Shown one piece after another: positions 22,809 to 35,331 of a stretch of DNA of 64,000 nucleotides. Under the pieces are notes generated by a model that was not told where the DNA came from, did not search any database, and worked only from the letters and a program-made list of their open reading frames with translations. A program made the translations under genes and the position numbers. This DNA is from Clavulina sp. PMI_390. Taxonomy: Eukaryota > Basidiomycota > Agaricomycetes > Cantharellales > Hydnaceae. Position 1 is the first letter of the stretch, and each line of letters begins with the position of its first letter. The DNA lies in the NCBI GenBank assembly GCA_015039315.1, contig WIDE01000019.1:74143-138142 (forward strand). The letters are read 5' to 3'.

Positions 22809-23244
22809 CGAGACTTGTATAGTCGTATCGACGTGTTTCCTCTCGGTGCATTGATAAGCATCCTCAGACGCGGGGCCACGGCGACCGAGAGTTTGGATAA
22901 TAATTTGGACCAACTTTCCATGGGATGGGCAGTTGTGGCCGATCAGTGGCCGTTCGAACAAGCGCCAAGCCAACAGTTGCACAAAACACTGGACGGGAAT
23001 AAGAGTTCATCCTGGCGTTCACCACGCTTCATGTCAAAAGATGCCCATCTTCTTCATTTGACACCCAAATATCAGGTTCTACGTCGCAGCTAGAAGCACT
23101 ATTGGAACCATCCGCTTCTGTCGCGTTCAAGAGAGGGAAGAGCTCATGTTGCCTGGGCAGAGTATGACTGATGATATTACAGCAAAGATCATGCTGTTGC
23201 AACTGGAGGCATACAGCAGAAACAGGAGCACAAGATGACTAGCT
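22809..23244. other. Intergenic between regulator start and CSN3 end
   Basis: Holds the promoter and possible 5' leader of the Zn2Cys6 gene. An in-frame extension on the minus strand reaches 22982. No other gene seen. Confidence 0.45.
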
Positions 23245-25166
23245 CTAGTCGAACAAACTCTCCATGACGATCTGCTCGGATGGCCAATCCTCATCACCCA
23301 TGGCACCTCCGCCGCGCTCGTACGGCGATTCCTTCTCTTTGAGCGCCTGCAAAGAAAATAAAAATAAAACTCAGCGCACGCCGGCATCTTTAGGCGAAGG
23401 ACCGGAATAGTACCTTCTGTAGCAAAGCCTTGCTTGCAACCATCGAGCGCTGCAACTGCTCGAGCTCAAGTCCATCCAGTTGAGCCTTTGTCAATAAGTC
23501 TTGGATGGCCTGTGGGGCGATCGCTTGTGCATCAATGACGTCCTCGTGGAACTCGAGGACCCCAGTGGACGATAGGGTTGCTGCCAGCTCCCCACTAGTG
23601 ATCTGAGGGAAGAGAAGGGCATCAATATAACCGTGATAAGCTACATAAACGTCTGTGAGGCCTACCATGCTGGTGATAATTTCTTGCGCCACTTGTTCGT
23701 TGGGCAGATGAATGAGTTTTGCAACTTGCGTTACCGACAAACTGCTGTATGTCTTCATCAGGCCTTTCAACGCCCATCGCGAACCATAGTCAATCACGAT
23801 TCTGATGAGGCCGAGGTTTCCCTCCTACATAGTCAAAATTTAGGTGAGTTCACGCGGGGCGGAGTGGAGGGTACCGAGTTACCTCAGTGAAGAAGGCACC
23901 CTCCTTAGTCAGAAGCTCTGTGATAGGGCCTTTGATGGTAGGATAGTGCTTGACAATTGCGGCGTACTGTGGAATATTTTTCATTTGTTTGATGAGAGCA
24001 CCATTGGTGTATTTTGGCATCGAGAGTGTCTGTGATCTCGGGTTAGCGTTCGTCTTAGATGGCGAGCTAAGTTGGTGCGCATTACCCGACCGTGTCGAAT
24101 CAGTTGGATCAGGGTGAGCTTCTTGAACGCTTCTAGTTGGATGGCGGATGGGACGTGTGCTGGAGAGGACACAGCCTGTATTGACCGTCAACTCAATCGC
24201 GTTTCCGCACGATCTGGAGCCGGAATGAGAGCTCACAGTTTCCAGGAACTCCTCGGCTTTGTCAAACCTGCGAAGCGCAGCGAACGCTACACCACCGAGG
24301 TAATAGTATTGCAACACATCCGTGTATTCCAGATCAGACACCTGCGGATATATTAGTATCTAGGATGAAGATCTAAATTGGTCGGAGCTTTACCGTTTTG
24401 TCAACCTGGGTGATTGGGGTTTCAAGTATTGGGACTGCCGCGGCGAAATTCCTCGTCTCAACGATGGACTAGGCATATCATTAGTTATTGTACGCGGGGA
24501 ATTATCTCAGGGTCAGTGCTTACTGCCAAGAATAGAGGATGTATGGTGGTGAGGTAAGACAGGGATGGTGGATAGGCAGTAAGGAGGTTGTGCAGTGGCT
24601 CAAGAGGGAACACAGGCTAGAAGTGGATGGTGAGGAACGGCGAATGAGGTTCCATCTATTCAGACTTACGTTATGCGCATTCTCCCCATATCGCACAATT
24701 GCGCGAGCCAACATGCTTACTGTGATCAACAATGTCATCAATGACTCTAAACATATGGCAAGATTGAATGGTTCGACTTGCTTCGTTCAGGTGCACATCG
24801 AGCATGGATGGGATTGAAAAGCCGCGTGAAACCAAGAATATGGTCAGGTTGGACGGGTTCAGACCCTGTAACCGTCAGCCGAGTCGTCCTATGGCAATAC
24901 AAGGTGAGCGTGCACGCGAGGATGGCCATGGACGAATTCTTTGCTAGACGAAAGGCTTACAGGATGAAGAGGTATTGAAGGGTCATAGCTGCCGGAGGGA
25001 CCACTACGAGAGGGTCGCTGCCGTCATGGAGGCCCCCGCGCAAGATGGCGGGACCATCCTCGCGCTTCGCAAAGGCAGTGAGCTGGGCTGCAAGCGTCTT
25101 TGGATTTGCTTGGAGCTCGGCTGTATTCAGGCGCGCAAGCAGACTATCGAGACTATTATCGGCCAT
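23245..25166 (-). CDS. CSN3: COP9 signalosome subunit 3 (CSN3)
   Basis: PCI-domain subunit of the COP9 signalosome, which removes NEDD8 from cullins. Start MADNSLDSLLARLN at 25166. Middle exons give LEYTDVLQYYYLGGVAFAAL and RRFDKAEEFLETV, matching the CYYYYGG region of animal CSN3, then SAIQLEAFKKLTLIQLIRHG and MPKYTNGALIKQMKNIPQY. The PCI/winged-helix part is RWALKGLMKTYSSLSVTQVA, IHLPNEQVAQEIITSM, GELAATLSSTGVLEF. The C-terminal helix ends in IVMESLFD and the stop at 23245. Many short introns; internal joins were placed by eye. The neighbour across 209 bases, divergent, is CSN5, the catalytic subunit of the same complex. Confidence 0.85.
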
Positions 25167-25375
25167 CTTGGACGTTTCGATCGAGGTGCGCGACGGAAGG
25201 AAGAAGAGATCGTGGGTGTTAACGCGACTGCCCAGCCTCAGCACGCCTGCCCAACACCGCCAAACAAACCTACTTGCTTCGCCACTGCGCGCTTCCTGTG
25301 CAGTGTCTTATCTTCATCATTACACACTCAGACAGGCATCGAACGTACGAATAAAACGCGATAGACGCTGCCGAG
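25167..25375. promoter_or_regulatory. Shared divergent promoter of CSN3 and CSN5
   Basis: Only 209 bases separate the two ATGs, so both 5' leaders and core promoters must fit here. No clear TATA box in either direction, as expected for a housekeeping bidirectional promoter. Confidence 0.6.
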
Positions 25376-26913
25376 ATGTCTGCGCACGGAAACGTTCCGT
25401 TACAGACCTTCCACTTGACGAACGACATCAAGGAGATCGACCCGCAGGATGCGATCTTCAAGCACGACAAAGCCTATAACACCCAGATCAACAATGAGGC
25501 GCCCTGGAAGAACGAGTGGGTGCCTTGCTCAACCAGACGCCACAAATTCTGAATCTCTTATATTCATCACAGCCCTCACTGGTTCAAGAGCTGCAAGATA
25601 TCCGCTATAGCTCTGATCAAAATGGTGCGCGTTGTCAATACTCGACGTTATCATTGGACTAAATCAGTCCCCTTGTAGGTTATTCACGCTCGTTCTGGAG
25701 GCGTGTATGAAATCATGGGCCTTATGCAAGGTCGTGTGCAAGGAGACTGCCTAGTCATCCTCGATTCCTTTGCCCTTCCCGTCCAAGGAACGGAGACTCG
25801 TGTCAACGCAGGTGACGCCGCGTTTGAATACATGGCTCAATACAACGACTCGTCAGAAAAGGTATGTGATGTGTATCTCTTTCGGTCTTCGTATCCAATG
25901 TGTGACCTCCAACTTAGGCTGGAAGGCAAGAGAACGTGATCGGCTGGTACCACTCTCATCCTGGATATGGGTGTTGGCTATCCGGTATCGATGTGTCCAC
26001 CCAATCGCATAACCAAAAGTTCCAAGACCCTTTCGTCGCTGTTGTGGTGCGTACTCGAGGATTGCGTGCACAGCCTATCTTAGTGTCTGAGATTCCTCTA
26101 TCTTCCTAGATTGACCCTAACCGGACTGTTTCTGCCGGAAAAGTGGAAATCGGTGCTTTCCGCACTTACCCTGAGGCAAGTGCTGCTCCCAATAATTTGC
26201 CCCGGCATACTTACGCTCAATTATCTTTTTTTTTTTTTTGCAGGGGTACAAACCGCCAAACTCGTCGTCAGACTACCAATCCATCCCTCTCGAGAAGATC
26301 GAAGACTTTGGTGTGCATGCCGACTCTTACTACCCCATCCCTATCTCCATCTTCAAATCCAAACTTGACGATGAGCTGCTCAGCTTGCTATGGAACAAGT
26401 ACTGGGTGAACACTCTCAGTCAGACCCCTCTCATCTCTGTGTGTATCGTCTAGTCTCTCTCTTCAGCATCAATCAGCTCACCGTGCTTTCTCCTCGCAGA
26501 ACCGTGCATATGCTGCGTCTCAGCTCGCTGATCTTCAGGCCAAGATGACCAAGGCGACGTCAGCAGTCAGCTCGCGCGGCACGGGCATCTCAGCAACAGC
26601 CACTGCTGTCCTTGAGAACCTTCTCCCTGCCGCCGTGGACAAGGCTAAAGGAGGGAAAGACAAGAAGAAAGATGATAATGCCCTGGAGCAGGTTGTGCGA
26701 GATAGGTTCGTATCTTGACTCTTCGCCTCGTCAACCCTTCAGTTTGAGCTCACTCTATTGTAATACAGTACACGAATCTCCTCTGAGGCGCAGCACGGCC
26801 TCATTGCACAGGTAATAAAGGATGTCATTTTCTCCACAAGACCCAAGGCGGACGGGTCGTCAGAGCCTGTTGAAACGAAGCTCGCTCCTGTCCTGGACAC
26901 TGCCATGCTCTGA
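25376..26913 (+). CDS. CSN5: COP9 signalosome subunit 5, JAMM deneddylase
   Basis: Zinc metalloprotease subunit that cleaves NEDD8 from cullin-RING ligases. Eight exons (25376-25515, 25573-25624, 25679-25861, 25918-26046, 26110-26175, 26244-26438, 26500-26705, 26769-26913) sum to 372 codons, 371 residues, close to family size. The full JAMM motif is present: upstream Glu in [12 protein letters not shown] and [14 protein letters not shown] with both His and the Asp. The Ins-1 region and AFRTYPEGYKPP follow. Intron 5 begins GCAAGT, a GC-AG intron, because only that donor keeps the frame from YPE to GYKPP; its acceptor follows a 13-base T run. Divergent from CSN3. Confidence 0.95.
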
Positions 26914-27230
26914 GTAGTCTGCCATGCTCTAAGCAGTAGTCTAAGCTCCTCACTCTTGACTTTATAAGAGCCATTTCTTGTACAATCACGCCCTTCCCTT
27001 GTAGTGTGCACCCATACCTATTGCATTCATTACGTCCAGCCCAAATGGTGAAGCGAGAAGAGGAGGCAAGTGATTTCGCCAGAGTGATCGAAGATGAAGA
27101 AAAAAAAGTACAGTACAGCAACAAAAGAAGAATACGCAAAAGAAAAGACAAGTCCGACAAGGGGGGGTCCGCACCCATGGTGAGAGTAGGACACACCATC
27201 ATAAGTAGGCAGAGCGAAAGAAACGGCAGT
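26914..27230. other. Intergenic between converging CSN5 and regulator genes
   Basis: 3' flanks only; an A-rich stretch around 27096-27150. No gene seen. Confidence 0.45.
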
Positions 27231-30209
27231 TCAAGTGGCGTCTCGCTTCGACCACGCCTCGAGATACTTCTCCGGATTACCGTTCTCTGGCTCGCCATCA
27301 GCATGTACAGGATCATCAAGATTATTCAGCAACGCCTGCACGCTATCAGCATCATAGTCTTCCGCAGCATCAGTTTCGACGTCCATGGGCAGCGCACTGG
27401 CACCAGCAGCAGCACCACCAGGCGCAGCAGTGCTAGCAGTCGCATGCCCAGACGCAGCCTCAAACTGTGCGCGCTGGTCCTGGAGTGAAGCACCCTTGTT
27501 CTGAATCAGCTTGTGCTCGTGCGTCTCCTCGCCAATCCCAACAGGCAGACCCTTCGTCTCATCAGGCGTCTTGCCAGGGTTCCACACCTCGTCGATCCTC
27601 GGGGGCGTATCAGCACGCAGCATGTCGTTGCTCAGCCAGTACATCTCGTCAATCAGGAACGGCGAGCCGATCGGACCCGCCTTGTCGAACGCGCCGTAGA
27701 CCGTCTCGCCCAATGTCTTGATGAGTTTGTGCGCGCCTGTGGGCGAGTCAAAGAGCTTGGCTTGGACCGCAGGCGGGAGACGCCAGCGCAGGACGGGGAG
27801 GATCTTGAGGGAGAGGATGATGTCTTCCCGAGCGAGCCCAAAGGCGAGAGTTTCGACTTTGGAGATTGAAGCAAAGAGGATGGTCATGGCAGCAACGTGC
27901 ACGGGGATGGGGGAGAGGAAGAAGAACGTCTCAGGGTACGCGGTGAGTTGGGCCTCCATGATCAAGATGTTGTGCGCAGTGATAACGGCTAGTGAGAAAT
28001 GTGAGTGTCAGCTATCTTCCATCACCAAGGGCTACTACAGAGAACGTACCATCATGCAGTGCCTTATGTCTTACGTGGGCTGACACGACATTGTTGTTGA
28101 AGACCGAACGCAGCAAGAAGAGCCTCAGGATGCTGTACTTCAGCATCGTCAAGGCCCTTGGTGGAGTGACAATCGTCGGAACGACCGCAATCTTGGCCTC
28201 TCGACCCAAGCCGAGAGACCCTCCCATGAATTGTGCATATTCCTCTGGCAATTTCTTCCTCCACTGCTCCAGCGAGCGTTCAACCTCGATGGCACGTAGC
28301 ACGACCTGCTCGCCTGTGAGCTTCCCAGGGCGGTAGAGCGAGTTGACGAAATCGCCTTGAATGTGGAGAAGCTCTGACGATAGCTCAAAGTGCTCGGCGA
28401 ACACCTCAACTTCCTGCTCGCTCACTCGGGAAGGAGGTGGGGCGTTGAAGTCGGCGCGCTGGATTGCGAGTGGGCGCCCAAACATGACGGAGGCATCTCG
28501 ATCATGAGCGAGCACAATGTACCACAGGCGAGTCCGCAGCTGCACTTCATCTGCTGAGAAGGTATTGGGTTGTTCTCGAGGATCGTGGTGGAGACCTAGC
28601 TCGACAGCCAGGCGGACGAGGTTGCCAACCAGACGCCAAGTGTCTTTGCCATGGTTCTAATAGACAATTGGATGAGAGGAAGAAACGAGACGACAGTAGG
28701 GAGAGTATCATACCTCAGTAAACAGATACCAGTATAGCACAAGTAGCGCTTGAAGAGTCGACACGGTGTTCTGCAGCTCGGGCTTCAACGCCAACGCGGA
28801 ATCATAAAACTCTTCGCTGGTAGGCCAAGTCGGTTCAGCAATAGCCTGCGAGCTGTCACCCTCATGAATCCGCATGTGGTAAACGTGCAGAGTACCAAGA
28901 GCATAGAGTAGATAGACCGTGCACAAGAACCCACTATCCTCCACCACATCAGCATACTTGCTGGATGCCACGCTTGCCCGCACTGCTGCATCGGGAGAGA
29001 TGCTGGAGTAAAGGACTTCTAGCTTTGCATAGAACTCGACTTCGTCAACGATGGGGCGATAAGGGTTCAGGTTCTGGAAGTATTGTGTGAGCATGTGCCC
29101 ACCAACCTCGCGGTCAAGTGGGAGGTGGAGGGGTTGTTGGGTTCCGGAACGCGGGAGGGCAGTCGCGTTCCACACGGTGGGATTGCGTTTGACGACGCCA
29201 GTGCGACGCTCAGGGATGCTGCCCAGGATATCTTGGCTAGGTATTTCGCCTAGAAGCGAGTGATGGATCAGACAAAGATGCGGCCTTTCGTAACAGTACG
29301 AAATCAACACACCTTGCTTCGCGTCCTTTGCGAATCCTTGACCGATAACGAACGCCTTGACTAGCCCAGGAGTGTTTGTGAGGTCGTTCGCCATAGGGTC
29401 GGTGCCTTTTCCATTCGTATCCTTTGCTGCAGGCCGAGAAGTGCTTGCGACAGGTTGTTGATCATATAGACCTCCAGCGTTTGTCGACCCGGCAGCGTTG
29501 ATCAGCGTTTGCGCGTCGGGGGCGGGTTGCATGGCTGATTCCACAGTAAAGGGAGGGCCAGCAGCGTAGGGTGCGCCAGTGGCAGGATCGTATTCGGGGA
29601 CGACACCCTGGAGATGTTCGGCTGGGATGTAGCCCTGCGTCATGAACTGCTCGCCATTGCCGTCGGCGGAGGGCAGGACGACACCATAGTTGCTGAGATG
29701 GTAGTCGAGGTACTCGAGCTTGAAGCCTGGGATGAATTTGTTGAGGAGGGCGGCGCATTTGTCGATCTGGGCCTCGAGCAGGTCGGTGTAGCCTCGTGGC
29801 TTGAGCGTTTGGCGATAGCGGTCCTCCTGGACACACTCGACGCCCGCTGCAAGACAGGCCGAGCAGCTGGGGTGCTTGGAATCACACTAGAACACGAAAA
29901 AGAACGAGATGAACATGTTGAGTGAGGACGAGGACGAGTGGTGGGGCGTCTGAGACAACGTGCCTTGCTCTTTTTGCGACGACAGCGAGCACAGGCCTCG
30001 TGCGAGCGCGTCAGCCGACGGGGCTGGGCTGGCTGGCCATCCTCGCGTGCCTTGCGTTTTCTGGGGACCGATGATTTTGCGCCTGGTGTTGATGTTGCGG
30101 CACTGACCGTCACCAGCTCAGGCTCAGAATCTGGGGGGCGATTGCCGTGGTCATGACCGGCATCATCCACCACCACAGGAGGAGGTGGGGGCATGTTGGA
30201 TGCGTCCAT
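27231..30209 (-). CDS. Zn2Cys6 fungal transcription factor (2)
   Basis: Start MDASNMPPPPPVVVDD at 30209. The first exon contains a basic stretch PRKRKARED and the first half of the zinc cluster, CARCRRKKSK. The second exon (from 29886) continues CDSKHPSCSACLAAGVEC, giving CX2CX6CX6CX2CX6C. The intron between them (29963-29887) starts GCACGT, a GC-AG intron; any GT donor nearby breaks the frame. A linker coiled coil (YTDLLEAQIDKCAALLNKF) follows, then the regulatory domain: TQYFQNLNPYRPIVDEVEFY, TWRLVGNLVRLAVELGLHHD, LRTRLWYIVLAHDRDASVMF, GRPLAI. The last exons carry an Ala/Gly-rich acidic tail and stop at 27231. Targets are unknown. Confidence 0.88.
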
Positions 30210-30577
30210 GTCGACCTGCGTGACCGTCAACTTTCTTGCCGCGCGGTGCTCACGCTCTCGACAGCGCCCACAAACGCACCTGCTTTCAAGGGCCTCACCA
30301 CCACGAGAACGGGAGCCAACAACAAGCAAAACGGGGAGACACGGCGCTTATTCACACCCCCCTCCTCTGTGGCGACCCCCTACGCGTTTAATCAAGCTAA
30401 AATCCCTTTTACGTTCCCTGTCGTGCTCTTAAGCTGCTTTGTCTTTTCAAAAGAGTCTTATTATTATGCACACTCATCCAGGTGGTGATAGGATCGACGA
30501 CATGTTCACAACAACGACGACGACAACATAAATGCTAATAATCTTCAAAAAATGCAACGAGGACTAATGACTAGAAT
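30210..30577. other. Intergenic
   Basis: Promoter and 5' leader of the Zn2Cys6 gene and 3' flank of the MYND gene. Nothing else seen. Confidence 0.4.
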
Positions 30578-31705
30578 CTACTTTCCTATAGCTTTGGTGC
30601 AGGCCTTTTCGTGATTCGGCTTGTCGGCCTTTTGGCATCGTCTGGTGGTGCAGTACCTCGCCTGTCCACACCCCTCAGTGCACAACATCAACTCCGAGTC
30701 CTTTTGCCCACAGAATGAGCAAATCACATTCTTCTCCCTATTCCGCCTCGCATCTTCCTTTGCAACCACTTCCCTAAGCCCTCGGAACGGCGTCTTGGAC
30801 AGGGCAAGGCGGGCAACAAAGCCATCTCCATCTCGGATATCCACATTCCCTCCATGAGCCAGATACCATTCCATTGCTGGGGTCGCAGGCGTAGGCTTGT
30901 ACGCTTGGCTAATCTCGTGCCCTGCCGTCCCACCATAACGGTTCTGCGTGTTGAGATCGCCCCCAGCACTCATGAGCAACTCGGCGTCCTCAGTATCAAA
31001 CGCAGGCTTGGTCGAGATCGCGTGCGAGAGCGCAGGGGTTCCTGAGAGGTCGCGGCCATCGACCTGCACTCCCGCGTCCTCCGCTAGCCACTTGGCAATG
31101 GCCAGGTGCGCAGGGGCCTTGTTTGGGACGATCTGCCGGGCTAGACCCAGCATGCCGTATATTCGGACGCCAGTCGGGCCCCAAGCTTTCGCGTATAGCT
31201 CGTCGGCGGCTGTTTCGCGGTGTTCGTAGCCTGCAGAGGTGGCGTCAGGATCTGCGGCCAGCGCGGCCTCGACACGTTGCTGGAAGTCCGCCTGGATGCC
31301 TTTTAGGTCACCCATGAAGAGCATGGTTCCATACGTGTCCAGGTCCCGACTTGGTTCCTGCAAATCCAATATTAACTCCTAGTCTGAAGGAAATCCAGGG
31401 GGGGAAGAAGAAGACGAGGATGTTTCATCGACGAACCATGCAGTTGTTCGAGAACCAGAAGCGGAGACGCTGGGACTCGGCCCCTGATAGTTGCTCCTTG
31501 GTTTTCAATAGCTCTTCAAGGGACCTGGAATGTCCCGGCGAGATGGACGAAAGAAAGGGAATTAGGGATATCAACTGTGGCACAGTATAGAGCGGGCGCA
31601 CCTCCCAACACCCAAACCCATCGCCGTTGCTTGGCCAGCGAAAGCATTGACCGTAGCAGGGTCTAGCCGATCCATCCAGAGCTGGGCGAGTCGTTCGTCG
31701 TCCAT
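30578..31705 (-). CDS. Ankyrin-repeat protein with C-terminal MYND zinc finger
   Basis: Three exons. The first (from ATG 31705) gives MDDERLAQLWMDRLDP; the second gives SLEELLKTKEQLSGAESQRL and RFWFSNNC; the third starts EPSRDLDTYG and holds most of the protein. The middle has degenerate ankyrin-like repeats (KAPAHLAIAKWLAEDAG, SGTPALSHAIST, DTEDAELLMSAGGDLN, TPAMEWYLAHGGNVDIRDGD). The C-terminal MYND finger begins at CSFCGQ and continues LCTEGCGQARYC, CQKADKP and HEKAC, with seven Cys and one His in family spacing. The usual Trp after CQ-D is replaced (KADKPNH). MYND fingers bind proline-rich partners; such ankyrin-MYND proteins are common in Agaricomycetes and mostly uncharacterised. Stop at 30578. 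Confidence 0.82.
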
Positions 31706-33053
31706 TTTCGAGTTATCGACGTTTGAGGATGGAATGTGGTGAGGTTGTGGTAGTAGCACGCTAAGATTCTTCAGTAGCGATGACGTCTGGAGACAAGAAT
31801 AGGCAGGCTCGATTCGTCTGTTAGTTTCATATAGTAGTTCTCATATACATGAGAAGATCTCACCACTAGTGCGTGAGTGTCGTTGTCCAGAGAGCAGGTT
31901 TCTGGTGTTTCTGTTTCAGATTGTGACTGGTCGAGAAAGTCACGTCACATATTAGTCCCGATTTGGCTGAGTCCCTTTCCAGTTGCTCGAACACATGGGA
32001 TAGCATTGGGCGGGTACGGGGCGGCGAAGAAGTCAAGCTTCGTACCTTGCAGCTCTTGCTGCTTCTGAGGGCGTTCGTCGACCCCCTGTTCGAACCATGC
32101 CCCGGACCCTGTGAGCAATCTTCCCAAGGGTGGAATCCGCCAGTCAGGTAACATAGAGAGCTGGCCCTGGGTGTGGAGTCGCGCACAGATAGCGCAAAGC
32201 GGGGTTGGAGCTGGCTGCTCGGCTGTACGATTACAATGGTTTTTCATCTAGAGTATTCTGTTCACATAGATTCTGACGTCTATGCGGGAGAAACTGAACG
32301 GTTACCACCGGCCCTGCACCCCGATCAGATACATAGTATGTACTCATGACGGAGTGCTTCTTGACAGTTTCTTCTCTTCTACTCGCTCTCGATGCTTGGT
32401 CGGGTTGCTGCTTCTCATCATCATCATCATCCCACTGCAATATTGGGCCGATCAGGCGTGTTTCATGCAGTCCCCCCTTTCCTCAGGAGGGTGTCAAGGC
32501 AGGTTTTTTTTTTCGACACACTTCGGGTTCAAACCGTCCGTGGAGCTCGAGCCTTTTGCGGGATGCCTGTGCGTGCGACATCTGATCTTATTGCTGGTCG
32601 CCAACAGAAGGTGTGATTGAAGGCAAGGAGGAAGCTTCCTCTGGCCCGCCTCCTCTAAATTAAGTGCTCGGGAAAATCTGTCACATTCTCGCACGACACT
32701 GTATTCTTTGGGCGGAAGCGATTGACATGATCTGGGTGGGGTGCCAGGCATTGCTGTGGAGCAGGGTCCCGGCACTTTATAACACCTTGGCCTTGGTGCG
32801 CGATTCTGACATTTTTCTCTCCCCCCCTCGAGGGGTCCCTGTCATACTCTGTCCCTCCCCGCTCCAATCTTTGATCTTGCTCCCTCTCTCTGTCTCGTAC
32901 TCGAGTTGTATTTTTGGCTATTCTGGTTGGGCGACACTGGTAGCTCAACCTCCTGCTCGGACGCTTTCCGGCAACGGAGTGAGCGAAACCCCTGATTCGG
33001 AGGCTCCCCAGATCTAGCCTACTCCTAAACCCCACCCACCTCTTGCGTCCAAC
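31706..33053. other. Intergenic, 1.35 kb divergent promoter region
   Basis: Lies between two outward-pointing genes. Contains a short ATC/CAT repeat (about 32415-32431) and a T-rich tract near 32505. No gene recognised. Confidence 0.45.
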
Positions 33054-35331
33054 ATGGCTCCATATATCATCAACCTCGTCGGAGGCCTAGGAGCTGGGGT
33101 AGTTGCCTACTCAACGTCAGCAATTCTTTAGGGCGCTTGTTCATTTTACCATCGTTTATTGACAACCATCAACTTGAATGTTTACTTTGGCTCCACTCGG
33201 ACTCTTTTAGTTTGGTGCGCTTGGATCTTGAATAGGCAGTGGAAGCCTGGACTGATGGATTGTTACCGTTTGTCTAGATTGGGATAGTATCTGTCCAGGC
33301 ATGGACCTACTTTGACAAGTTCAAGAAAGACCGAATAGCGATCAAGCTTGCAGTAAGCATCTCCCCTTTAGATTGTTTGCGCGCAGTCATCATACTCACC
33401 ATACATTCTGTGTGGCGCTTTACCAGGTTGCTGGTCTTATGTACGTTTGCCACCGCCAATCACTAGGACAGCCCTCTAACCCCACTGTCTTTTTTGCAGG
33501 ATCTACGATCTTTTCCAGTTGTGAGTATTGTAAAGATACTCGCCTACAAGGCGTTGCTCTGATGCTTTCCCTCCTTGCCTAGATTTGTCCTCGGATACTC
33601 TATTTATCAACATGCCATTCCCAACTGGAAATCGGATAACACCACCAATCTTGTTATCATAACATGGTATGTTTTCCTCGTTCTACAAACTGGAGAGCGT
33701 CTCCTTACGAAATGCCAACCTCGTCCTATAGGGAGATCACCATGTTTCAAGTGGGGATTATTGTTTCTTCTGTCGTTACGCAGGGGTTTCTTGTATTTCG
33801 AATGTGGCAACGTGAGTCATTTATCGGAGATCCATCGTCGGTTTGTGCTGCAGTTGATTGACGAGTCTGTTGCCAGTCACCCGAGGACCAGTGTTACCAA
33901 TTATGATCGTACGAACCTCCTGTCTTTCCCTGTCAATTCTATCTCATCTTCCCAATTTAGGCCATTATGATTGTTGTACATTTCAGTAAGTGTGCTTCTC
34001 GTCATACCTTAGTGCCATGGCGGAGTGCTCACATCGTTGTCCCCTCCTCCTGCAGCACTCGGCATCAGTAAGAGTTTCTTCATCTCATGAAATCTATTCA
34101 GTAATGTAACCCATCTTCGACATGATCAGTTGTACAGGTCAAAGCGTAAGTCCATTCTGCTCCACGTAATCTGAGCAGTTATAGCTGACGATTGAACGGC
34201 AGTGTGTCAGCAGTTGACTTTTGGGAGATTATGCGGAATGATCGAGCGATTTGCATGGCGTGGCTCTCCTGCGCTGTGAGTATGCTGTAATATGGTTTTG
34301 GTACACCAGCTGATGAATGCATTTGCGACAACAGGCTTTCGTGGATACGATCATTGGCCTGGGCATGTGCTTCCATCTGTACAGAAGAAAAACTGGTTTT
34401 CGACAGTACGTCAGGTCCATTCTTCTTCCTCATTCCGTCTTACTAAATTGGACCGTGGGACGGAATCGCCCTCTTAGAACCGATAACTTGTTGCGCACAA
34501 TGATGGTGTTTGCCATCAACACTGGGCTAGCAACTGGAATCGTATCACTCGTCGTCGTCATTGTGGTAAGCCCTCTCGTGCCCAGGGCCTTCCTCCTCGA
34601 ACCACTTGCTGACATGGAGCTATCAATCCCAGTTCTCGTTTGATGGCTTTGCCTGGTTGGTAATGTTTGGCGGTGTGGTAAGTTAGCTTCGCGTGCTACA
34701 CTACGTGGTCGATATTAAGCTTGGGGTCTTGCTTAGCCGCTTGGGGGGTTGTACTCGACAACCTTATTAGCAAAGTGTGTATTCATCGTCTTTACCTCCC
34801 CATGGCGTCATCCGGGAACCCTAATGACGCTGTATCCCACAGTATCCACTCCCGAACGATATTCAAAAGGAAGCTTGAAGGCGGAAAGGGTGACAACATA
34901 ATACCACTCGAGCAAGTACGGAAGTCTGAGCAATGGCAGGTACGTTACCTGCCTTTCAGACCCTCTCTGGAACTACGCTCATTATTTGCTGACTACGCTC
35001 CCTTGATTCGATCTTGCAGCGCCGCCCTAGCATGCAAGTCCAATCACCTACCAGTTCGAGTGCGTTGTTCACTCCCTCGACCGTAACAATGGCCACCTCA
35101 ACCTCGACCGCAGGAACCTTCACTTCAATGGACGGCACCCACAACCTGAAGCTCGCGCCAATAGAAGAGAGGGCATCGAACGAGATTGTTGTTGGAGTGC
35201 ATCTTGAGCGGCATGTCGTTGTCGATGACATGGCGGATGACGAGCCGTTAGCAGACGCTGGAGCGCACGGCTTTCAAAGAGAACAGCGGGGGCCGCTGCA
35301 ACGAATGTCAATGAGCAGCGTGATTCGATAA
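33054..35331 (+). CDS. Multi-pass membrane protein, DUF6534-type
   Basis: Highly split gene (about 14 short exons) starting MAPYIINLVGGLGAG. Successive exons give membrane helices: GIVSVQAWTYFD, IYDLFQFVLGYSIYQ, LVIITW, ITMFQVGIIVSSVVTQGFLVFRMW, ICMAWLSCAAFVDTIIGLGM, then CFHLYRRKTGFRQ and the family signature TDNLLRTMMVFAINTGLATG with IVSLVVVIVF. About seven helices are predicted. The hydrophilic C-terminal tail (from VLDNLISK through KRKLEGGKGDNIIPLEQ) is Ser/Thr-rich and ends MSMSSVIR at 35331. Domain and order match basidiomycete DUF6534 proteins, a large family without known function. Exact joins among the short exons (33060-34150) are not all resolved. Confidence 0.75.

Noticed and set aside
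32415..32431. Short CAT/ATC repeat as a CRISPR or satellite element
   Set aside because: It is a five-unit trinucleotide microsatellite of the kind common in fungal intergenic DNA.
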